Shown in pieces: positions 46,572 to 53,989 of a DNA stretch of 64,000 bases. The notes beneath the pieces are model-generated. The model saw only the letters and a program-made list of their open reading frames with translations. It did no database searches and was not told the origin of the DNA. Made by a program: the position numbers and the translations under genes. Each line of letters starts with the position of its first letter. The stretch's first letter is position 1. Origin of the DNA: Pararhizobium sp. IMCC3301 (GTDB lineage: Bacteria; Pseudomonadota; Alphaproteobacteria; Rhizobiales; GCA-2746425); NCBI RefSeq assembly GCF_030758315.1, contig NZ_CP132336.1, forward strand, positions 3,005,001 to 3,069,000. The letters run 5' to 3'.

Positions 46572-46740
46572 GGCCTCCCGGACGAAGCCCGCAGCAGCGG
46601 CGCACTCCACTCGTGAAGAGCCGTTATCGCCGCCGCGCCCTATAATCAGACTTCCTTGTCCGGCCATGACCGGTCCCGTCGCGCCCGTCATTTCGGGCCG
46701 GGCCGGGCTTTTTCTATCGCATCGAATGCCAGCATTGACG

Positions 46741-47991
46741 TCATTTCGAAAACTCCCGGCTCTCGGCCTGCAGAAAAAACCGCACCATTTCAGCCGAGGC
46801 ATCGGGCCCGACAGGATCGGTGAAGGAACCTGTTGCGGAGCCGCCGGACCAGGCATGGCCGCTGCCCTCGATCATCCACAATTCGCGCGCCGACACCTGC
46901 TTTGAAGATGCGACGATTGTACGGTGGTAGCGCCGTCCTCCAGCGGAAATGCCACTCTCGGCTGACGCGGCGGACGCATCGTCAGAGGCACCAAAAACAC
47001 GGTCTGCATTTGAGGGATGCACGGTTCCATCGCCGCTGCCATGAAATACAATCCTTGGCGTCCGGCCTGTATCACTCCAGCTCTGATCGGCTGGCGAACC
47101 GGACGCAAATGTCATGTCGCCGCGCATCGCTGCAAAGGCCGATGGCACATCATGGGCCGCACCATGCGCCAGTCCGGAATGGACGCCGATCGCGCAATAG
47201 ACATCCGGATAAACGGCACCAAGGGTTGCGGCCATGGCACCACCGGCAGAAAGGCCGGCGGTGAAAGCCCGCCCGCGCTTCACCTTGAATTCTTCTTCTA
47301 TCTGCCGGGTGAGAGCGGCCAGGAGCGAAGGTTCGCCTGCGCCACGGCGCTGATCCTGCGGCCGGAACCAGTTCCAGCATACAGACGGGTTCTCTGCCCG
47401 GTTCTGTTCGGGATACAGTATGATGAGATTGTGCTGTTCAGCCAGCTGGTTCATGCCGGTGCCGCAGGCAAAATCATCTGCCGTCTGGGTGCAGCCGTGA
47501 AGCATCAGCAACAGACCTTCTGCCGGTTGCGAAAGCCCGCCCGGCACGTAAATGCGATAATCGCGAGCACCCTCACTACAGGAGAAATGCCGCTGCTCAT
47601 AGCGCGCGCCATCGGCAATCCGGGGCAGGATGGTGGTTTTCCGCGCCGCCGGTACAGTGAAGTCGGGCCGACTGTGGCGCAAGCCATGAAGGACAGATTT
47701 CAACGATTGGCGAGGTGTGCCGTTCGGGGTGCCAACGCGCCGGAGCCGGTTGCCGGACGTATCAAACTTCGACGTGGCTGCAGCGCCGGTTTCGCCGCTT
47801 GGCCTGGCGGCACCGGAGGCGTTGCTTCCGATCAGCAGGGTCTGTGGCGTTTTATCAGCCCACGTGCCGGGTCTGGTATTTTCGGAATGCGCTGCCAGCG
47901 CGGCCTGTATCGTCGAGGTGGCAGTGGCAACATCACCCGCACAGGTTTCTCTCAGCGCCTGCCGCATGGCCGTCGGAAATTTGAAAGTCAT
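46741..47991 (-). CDS. PHB-depolymerase-family esterase
   Basis: A 416-residue alpha/beta hydrolase. The catalytic Ser is in GLSAGGAM; the oxyanion-type HGCTQT segment and a C-terminal GSGHAWSGG segment with the likely catalytic His fit the family. These enzymes hydrolyse poly-3-hydroxybutyrate or other esters. No cleavable signal peptide is obvious; the first ~120 residues are low in hydrophobicity and have no known domain. The start at 47991 has an aagga site. It lies downstream of the CopG-like gene. Confidence 0.85.
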   Translation of the reverse strand: MTFKFPTAMRQALRETCAGDVATATSTIQAALAAHSENTRPGTWADKTPQTLLIGSNASGAARPSGETGAAATSKFDTSGNRLRRVGTPNGTPRQSLKSVLHGLRHSRPDFTVPAARKTTILPRIADGARYEQRHFSCSEGARDYRIYVPGGLSQPAEGLLLMLHGCTQTADDFACGTGMNQLAEQHNLIILYPEQNRAENPSVCWNWFRPQDQRRGAGEPSLLAALTRQIEEEFKVKRGRAFTAGLSAGGAMAATLGAVYPDVYCAIGVHSGLAHGAAHDVPSAFAAMRGDMTFASGSPADQSWSDTGRTPRIVFHGSGDGTVHPSNADRVFGASDDASAASAESGISAGGRRYHRTIVASSKQVSARELWMIEGSGHAWSGGSATGSFTDPVGPDASAEMVRFFLQAESREFSK

Positions 47992-48022
47992 ATTGAGATC
48001 CTTAGAATTAGCGGGCTTCGCC

Positions 48023-48427
48023 CTATTTGATGCGCCCGGCGAGCGCTGTTTTAACGTCAGGCGAGGCATGCAGCGCGCCAAGAACCGTGATCGTTGCGAT
48101 CGTGGCACTGGCCAGATCAGGCGCGACATCATCTGCAAACCGGGCCAGCCCGACGACTTTGATGTGCAGCATTTCGCCGGCCTGGCGTGCCGCTTCAAGC
48201 TCGTCGCGGGTGATGTCACGCAGCCCCAGCTGCAAAGTGTGGCGCTCAATGGAATTTGCGATAGCACTTGCTTCCGTGGCCAGTTGGTTGCGGATCGAGG
48301 TGCGGATGAAATCGGTCCGGTTCTGGTAGAAACCTTCCTGCACCAGCAGGTCGATCCGTCCCAGATCGACATGGCCAAGATTGATTGTGATTTTTTCGCT
48401 GTCCGACACTCGCATTGCCAAAACCAT
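48023..48427 (-). CDS. CopG/ribbon-helix-helix-like transcriptional regulator
   Basis: A 134-residue protein. The N-terminal ~50 residues have the ribbon-helix-helix pattern (ITINLGHVDLGRIDLLVQEG then NRTDFIRTSIRNQL). The C-terminal half has no recognised domain. It precedes the esterase gene by 31 bases, so it may control that pair. Met5 (48415) is another possible start. Confidence 0.72.
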   Translation of the reverse strand: MVLAMRVSDSEKITINLGHVDLGRIDLLVQEGFYQNRTDFIRTSIRNQLATEASAIANSIERHTLQLGLRDITRDELEAARQAGEMLHIKVVGLARFADDVAPDLASATIATITVLGALHASPDVKTALAGRIK

Positions 48428-48654
48428 CTATAAACCATCTGATTGGATGGTATATGGAGTATCTACCAGTTTTTGTAAAGGCCTGTAGCGTCGAATTGCG
48501 TAGGACAAGCCCGCCAGGGACTGAAAGGTTCCGCTTTTCCTTGTCGGAAAAATTGTTCGGGCGGAATTTAAGCACTCAGCATCCCGATTTGGATGAAATC
48601 GAATGCAGTAATGGATTGACAAAATGGGTGTAATTGGGTGTATTATTGGATGTT

Positions 48655-49704
48655 ATGATCCAACTCAAAAGCCTTGTCATTACGTCTGACATACTCAACC
48701 TCATCTCCGAGATCGATGAATTCAAAGGAGCGTGGAGGGCGTTGGGAACACTGGCACCAGAGCGGTTGTCAGCTCTGCGCCATGTCGCCACGATTGAGAG
48801 CGTGGGGTCTTCCACCCGCATTGAGGGCAGCCATATGTCCGATCGGCAGGTTGAAACGCTTCTCAGTAACCTGGCAAACCGGCAATTTGACTCCCGTGAT
48901 GAACAGGAAGTCGCTGGTTATGCCGAAGTCATGGAACTGATTTTCCACTCCTGGCCCGACATTCCGGTTTCGGAAAACTATATCAGACAATTGCATCGCG
49001 ACCTGCTGGTTTACAGCCAGAAAGATGAGTGGCATCGCGGAAACTATAAAACGGCACCAAACAGCATCGCGGCATTCGATGAAGCCGGAAACCAACTCGG
49101 AATCATCTTCGAAACCGCCACTCCTTTCGATACACCGTCATTAATGCGGGAACTTATCTCGTGGATTGTGACGGCACGCGCCGAAAAAGTGCTTCATCCA
49201 CTGTTGATCATTGCTGTATTTGTGGTCGTTTTTCTTGAAATTCATCCCTTTCAAGACGGCAATGGCCGTCTCAGCCGCGCGTTGACGACCTTGCTGCTGC
49301 TGCAGGCGGGGTATGTCTATGTGCCCTACAGCTCGCTTGAAAGTGTGATTGAACAGAACCGGGAAACCTATTATGCGGCACTACGTCAAACTCAGGGAAC
49401 CATCCGATCCCAAACGCCGGACTGGCAGCCCTGGATTGTCTTCTTCCTGCGTGCGCTCCAGCAGCAAATGCGCCGTCTGGCGCACAAGGTCGAGCGCGAA
49501 AAGCTGCTTCTGTCTGCTCTGCCGGCATTATCCGTCCAAATCCTGGATCATGCGCGCGCCCATGGCCGGGTGACAGTCCGGGAGATGGTCATTGTGACCG
49601 GGGCTAGCAGAAACACGCTGAAAGAGCATTTCAGATCGCTTCATCAGAACGGGCATCTTGACTTACACGGCAAAGGCCGCGGTGCTTGGTATAGCCTGCG
49701 TTGA
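48655..49704 (+). CDS. Fic-family AMP/nucleotide transferase with N-terminal inhibitory motif
   Basis: A 349-residue protein. The Fic core motif HPFQDGNGR occupies residues 197-205 with catalytic H197. An inhibitory (S/T)-x3-E-(G/N) motif is present at residues 53-58 (STRIEG) ahead of the core, the class II arrangement that keeps Fic in check. The C-terminal ~70 residues look like a winged-helix DNA-binding domain (VTVREMVIVTGASRNTLKEHF), so it may also act as a regulator. No antitoxin gene is needed or seen. Confidence 0.88.
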   Translation: MIQLKSLVITSDILNLISEIDEFKGAWRALGTLAPERLSALRHVATIESVGSSTRIEGSHMSDRQVETLLSNLANRQFDSRDEQEVAGYAEVMELIFHSWPDIPVSENYIRQLHRDLLVYSQKDEWHRGNYKTAPNSIAAFDEAGNQLGIIFETATPFDTPSLMRELISWIVTARAEKVLHPLLIIAVFVVVFLEIHPFQDGNGRLSRALTTLLLLQAGYVYVPYSSLESVIEQNRETYYAALRQTQGTIRSQTPDWQPWIVFFLRALQQQMRRLAHKVEREKLLLSALPALSVQILDHARAHGRVTVREMVIVTGASRNTLKEHFRSLHQNGHLDLHGKGRGAWYSLR

Positions 49705-49762
49705 AACGCAATCATCCGCATATCCGTTACGTGCTTTAAAAATTGCAGATGAAGGAAAAAAA

Positions 49763-50425
49763 ATGAATGAATTCTGGGTGTATGTGGAGCCGTTCGTTAA
49801 TGAATTGAAAGAATGGCAGACAGCAATAGTCGGAATCCTGGCTGTGGTTTATGCGGCCAAAACCGTGTGGCAAATAAGACGGCAACGCGCGGACGAAAAA
49901 ACCCGCCATCAGGAAACCGAGCGCAAAAAGAGCTGGGCGGCACGCGCACAAATGCCTGACGCATTGTCAGAGATATCTACCTTCTGTCGCGCCGTTGTCT
50001 CGCAGCTTGACCAGACCCCGCTCGAAATGCCGCCATTGCCTGAGCGGGCAATAGACACATTAAAGCTGGTAATCGAGCATATCGCGGCTGATGCTTCAAG
50101 ACGAACATTTGAACTTTTGAGTCACTACCAGGTTCACAATGCGCGTCTGCAAGCTCGTATTTCAGATTCATCCGAATTCAAAGCGGACTCGCCGGACTGG
50201 GAAAACGCAATGTACGACGTGGCGCTGCTTCAGACCTTCGCCAACAGCCTTTACGATTATGCACGAAACAAAGCAGATACAAGTCCCACTGGCGAGCCAG
50301 ACCGTAAAGACTTGTATGCCGGCTTGGTCCAAGCCGTCGGTATGGTAAAATTCTATGGGGACGAAGATCGATTTCGCCCGGTGGTGAAATTGATAGAACA
50401 ATATCACCCCGACAGCGAGAGTTGA
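49763..50425 (+). CDS. Membrane-anchored protein of unknown function
   Basis: A 220-residue protein with one N-terminal membrane helix (about residues 18-36), then a charged, mostly helical cytoplasmic part. A strong gaagga ribosome site precedes the ATG at 49763. I do not recognise the family. It follows the Fic gene by 58 bases on the same strand and may be co-transcribed. Confidence 0.65.
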   Translation: MNEFWVYVEPFVNELKEWQTAIVGILAVVYAAKTVWQIRRQRADEKTRHQETERKKSWAARAQMPDALSEISTFCRAVVSQLDQTPLEMPPLPERAIDTLKLVIEHIAADASRRTFELLSHYQVHNARLQARISDSSEFKADSPDWENAMYDVALLQTFANSLYDYARNKADTSPTGEPDRKDLYAGLVQAVGMVKFYGDEDRFRPVVKLIEQYHPDSES

Positions 50426-50572
50426 GCCAACCAAATTTCTATCTGCTCCGGCGTCCTATTCGGATTTCCTTCATTTCCGCTCCGTAAACCCTTTGTTGTT
50501 GTCATCCCGCGCAACTCCGTTATGTAAGGGGCACAAAACCCCCCGATGATTTTTCGAACGGATTGATCCCAC

Positions 50573-52183
50573 GTGAACAAGCCCACGCTTGCTGCCTTTG
50601 CCGACCGCCTGTCTTTTCCTGACTGGAAAAACAACACGCCAACTGTTTTTACGCCGAGCCGCATCAAGACGGAGTTGTTGTCGGGGCTGACTGTCGCCCT
50701 GGCGCTGGTGCCCGAAGCGGTTGCCTTTGCCTTTGTCGCCGGCGTGCATCCGCTGGTCGGGCTGTATGCAGCTTTCATTGTCGGCCTGATTACTGCCGTT
50801 TTCGGCGGCCGTCCGGGCATGATTTCCGGCGCTACCGGCGCGCTGGCAGTGGTAATGGTCTCACTGGTCGCCGTTCACGGCGTGGAATATCTGTTTGCCG
50901 CAGTGGTGGTGATGGGCATCCTGCAGATTCTTGCAGGCGTTTTCAAATTGGGAAAATTCATCCGCCTGGTGCCGCACCCGGTTATGCTGGGCTTCGTCAA
51001 CGGTCTGGCGATTGTCATCTTCATGGCTCAATTATCCCAGTTCAAGGTGGCCGGAGCTGACGGCACCAAAATCTGGATGACCGGCTGGCCTCTGGCCAAC
51101 ATGCTGGGTCTGGTGGTGCTGACGATGGGCATTATCTGGCTGATGCCAAAGCTGACCAAAGCCATTCCTGCGCCGCTTGCCGGCATTGGCGTCGTCGCTG
51201 CCATTGTTATTTTCTTCGGCGTCGATGTGCCGCGCGTCGGCGATCTGGCCTCGATTCAGGGTGGCCTGCCGCAATTCAGCATTCCCATGGTGCCGCTGAC
51301 CCTTGAGACCCTGGAAATTGTGTTGCCGTTTGCGGTCATTCTCGCCGCCATTGGCCTGATTGAAAGTCTGCTGACGCTGAACCTGGTCGGCGAAATCACC
51401 GAGCAGCGCGGCGGTGCATCGCGCGAATGTATGGCTCAGGGCGTTGCCAATACGGTGACCGGCTTTTTCGGCGGTATGGGCGGCTGCGCCATGATCGGCC
51501 AGTCGATGATCAATGTAAAATCCGGAGGCCGCACCCGGCTGTCCGGCATCGCAGCGGCGCTGTTTCTGCTGGCCTTCATTCTGGTCGCCTCGGGGCTGAT
51601 CGAGCAGATCCCGCTGGCGGCGCTTGTCGGCGTGATGTTCATGGTGGTGATCGGCACCTTTGCCTGGCAGAGCCTGACCATCCTGCGCCGCATTCCGTTG
51701 ACAGATGCGCTGATGATCGTGCTGGTGACGGTGGTCACGGTTCTCACCGATCTGGCAATTGCCGTGGTCGTCGGCGTTATCATGTCGGCTCTGGCCTATG
51801 CCTGGAACAATGCCACCCGCATCCATGCCAAGGCGCAGATCTCGCCGGACGGTGCCAAAGTCTATCAGATCGAAGGACCGCTCTTCTTCGGCTCCGCTGA
51901 CGGGTTTTCCGAGATTTTCAACCCGCAGGATGATCCTGAACTGGTCATTGTGGATTTCATGAACTCCCGTGTGGTCGATCAGTCAGCCCTTCAGGCCATT
52001 GAATCCCTTGCCATGAAATACGAGGCGCTCGGCAAAACTCTGCAATTGCGCCATCTGTCGCGGGACTGCCACAGATTGCTCAACCGGGCCGGTCAGCTGA
52101 TGGTCGATTCAGATGATGATCCCGATTACGGGCTGGCCGCAGATTATTCCGTCAAGACCGGCATTCTGGGGGCCGGACACTGA
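50573..52183 (+). CDS. SulP-family anion transporter with STAS domain
   Basis: A 536-residue protein: 10 or more membrane helices, then a STAS domain from about residue 430 (VYQIEGPLFFGSADGF). SulP proteins move sulfate, bicarbonate or other anions. The start is GTG. Because it is next to, and convergent with, the sulfite-dehydrogenase-like genes, sulfate movement is a reasonable guess, but the substrate cannot be read from sequence. Confidence 0.87.
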   Translation: MNKPTLAAFADRLSFPDWKNNTPTVFTPSRIKTELLSGLTVALALVPEAVAFAFVAGVHPLVGLYAAFIVGLITAVFGGRPGMISGATGALAVVMVSLVAVHGVEYLFAAVVVMGILQILAGVFKLGKFIRLVPHPVMLGFVNGLAIVIFMAQLSQFKVAGADGTKIWMTGWPLANMLGLVVLTMGIIWLMPKLTKAIPAPLAGIGVVAAIVIFFGVDVPRVGDLASIQGGLPQFSIPMVPLTLETLEIVLPFAVILAAIGLIESLLTLNLVGEITEQRGGASRECMAQGVANTVTGFFGGMGGCAMIGQSMINVKSGGRTRLSGIAAALFLLAFILVASGLIEQIPLAALVGVMFMVVIGTFAWQSLTILRRIPLTDALMIVLVTVVTVLTDLAIAVVVGVIMSALAYAWNNATRIHAKAQISPDGAKVYQIEGPLFFGSADGFSEIFNPQDDPELVIVDFMNSRVVDQSALQAIESLAMKYEALGKTLQLRHLSRDCHRLLNRAGQLMVDSDDDPDYGLAADYSVKTGILGAGH

Positions 52184-52224
52184 AATTCTGGCACTGAATT
52201 GTAATCGATTTGGTGCTGCCCTGC

Positions 52225-53139
52225 TCAGGCGCGGTCTGCCCCGTAATAGACCGAGACAGCGTGTTTTGCTTCGGCGAAGAACAGCCAGCGTTCCGTCAGC
52301 ACACCGGCGAGATGACTGATCAGGGCTGCAAGACCGAAAAACACCATGCCTGAGGCCGCCATGATGAGCAGCAGCAGCACGGGCAGGATCAATCCCAGAA
52401 CATAGCTCAGCAGCCGCAGTTTCTGCGCATGTTTGCGTGCTACCTTGAAGCCCATTTCGCGCGTCAGGTAATTCTCGCCCATATGCGGAGGCTCGAGCAG
52501 CCGTGCTTTGCCGAGAAAGCCCAGACCCGTCGCGCTTTCCGGGGTCGACGGGCCGGATTCCTGGTCAAGCGCGCGATACCACGCAGTCTTGGCCATGAAG
52601 GCGGCTGCCAGCGCCACGATTGTCAGAACGATAAGACTGGCTTCCAGGCCGTTAAAGGCGTTGAGCGTGGCCAAGGCAAGTAAACCACCGGACAGGGCGA
52701 ACAGCAGATAGCAGGTGTTTGTTACCGGATTGTGCCAGGCATGGACGGTTTTCAGCGAGGCATAAATCATGCTGGTGGCGTAGACCGTTATTGCGGCCAT
52801 AACGGCCACTAGGAACCCCAGCCAGCCGAAACTGAGGTCAAACAGCACCGCAAAACCGGTCTGCGCCGTCAGCGGCACAAAGGTCAGAACAGCCAGCACG
52901 CCTTCGCGGGACAGCCAGCTTGAGCGCCATTGCGAAAACGCCCGCCAGGCCCGTTGCGGATTACCCAGATGCAGCGTCGAGGACACAAGACCGCCGGCAA
53001 TGGCAACAAAAGCCAGCACATGCCCGATCTTGACGGCGGCCAGCGCCGGGTCCGGCTGCAACAGGCCGAGCATTGCCGCAAGGCCGTAGCCGAAGCCGGA
53101 CAGGGTGGTGAAGATGATAACGGACAGGGCGGGATGCAT
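52225..53139 (-). CDS. soeC: DmsC-like membrane anchor subunit (probable SoeC)
   Basis: A 304-residue integral membrane protein with about eight hydrophobic helices, of the DmsC type. It exchanges electrons between the FeS subunit and the quinone pool. It is the third gene of an operon with the molybdoenzyme and FeS genes and starts 16 bases after the FeS gene stop. Confidence 0.8.
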   Translation of the reverse strand: MHPALSVIIFTTLSGFGYGLAAMLGLLQPDPALAAVKIGHVLAFVAIAGGLVSSTLHLGNPQRAWRAFSQWRSSWLSREGVLAVLTFVPLTAQTGFAVLFDLSFGWLGFLVAVMAAITVYATSMIYASLKTVHAWHNPVTNTCYLLFALSGGLLALATLNAFNGLEASLIVLTIVALAAAFMAKTAWYRALDQESGPSTPESATGLGFLGKARLLEPPHMGENYLTREMGFKVARKHAQKLRLLSYVLGLILPVLLLLIMAASGMVFFGLAALISHLAGVLTERWLFFAEAKHAVSVYYGADRA

Positions 53140-53155
53140 GATTTTGTCTCAAATC

Positions 53156-53989
53156 TCAGAGTTTGGATAGCGCGGTGTCGATCCATTTCAGGAAGCCCTG
53201 CGCTCCGTCAGTGCTTTCAGCAACGGCGATGGGGTTAGAAGAGGCATCCGCCTTCGGCAAGGTCTGGCGCGGTCGTGGTGGCAGATATTTGTTGACCGGT
53301 CGTGTGCCCTGTTCAGGCATCAGATCAATTCCGCCGCGCTCTCTCACCAGAACCGAAACATCCGACTGCGGGTCGCCAAGATCGCCGAAATGCCGGGCAT
53401 TGGCCGGGCAGGTGCGCACACAGGCGGGCTGGCGGTCAATTTCAGGAATAGCTTCATTGTAAATCCGGTCGACGCACAGGGTGCATTTTTTCATCACCCC
53501 GGCATCCTCATCCATTTCGCGTGCTCCGTATGGGCAGGCCCAGGCGCACAGGCCACAGCCGATGCATTTGTCCTCATCGACCAGGACAATGCCGTCTTCG
53601 CCGCGTTTGTAACTGGCCCCTGTCGGGCACACCGTGACGCAGGGCGCATCGTCGCAATGCAGGCAGGATTTGGGAAAATGGACAACCCGCGCTTCGTCGG
53701 TTTGGGCAATGATTTCGCCAATACCCTGGCCTTTCGGCTTCTTGCCGTAACCGGGGATGACATCACCCGGTGTCACATCCCCCGGCGTCACTTCGAATGT
53801 GTGGATGCGGTTCAGCCATGCACCGCTGACATCCTTGCCGTAAGGGTCCTGGTCCGACAGGGCCGAGCCATAGCCGCCGGTATTCCATTCCTTGCAGATA
53901 ACGGCGCAGGCATGGCATCCCACGCACACATCCAGATCGATGACGAGCCCGAGTTTCTTGCCTGTCGTGGCGGTTGGCAGACTGGTCAT
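53156..53989 (-). CDS. soeB: Four-cluster ferredoxin-like FeS subunit (probable SoeB)
   Basis: A 277-residue protein with four Cys-rich ferredoxin motifs (for example CVGCHAC, CLHCDDAPC, CIGCGLC and CTLC). It carries electrons between the catalytic and anchor subunits on the cytoplasmic face. A short internal repeat (TPGDV twice) sits in a loop around residues 70-80. The ATG at 53989 overlaps the upstream stop as ATGA. Confidence 0.88.
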   Translation of the reverse strand: MTSLPTATTGKKLGLVIDLDVCVGCHACAVICKEWNTGGYGSALSDQDPYGKDVSGAWLNRIHTFEVTPGDVTPGDVIPGYGKKPKGQGIGEIIAQTDEARVVHFPKSCLHCDDAPCVTVCPTGASYKRGEDGIVLVDEDKCIGCGLCAWACPYGAREMDEDAGVMKKCTLCVDRIYNEAIPEIDRQPACVRTCPANARHFGDLGDPQSDVSVLVRERGGIDLMPEQGTRPVNKYLPPRPRQTLPKADASSNPIAVAESTDGAQGFLKWIDTALSKL

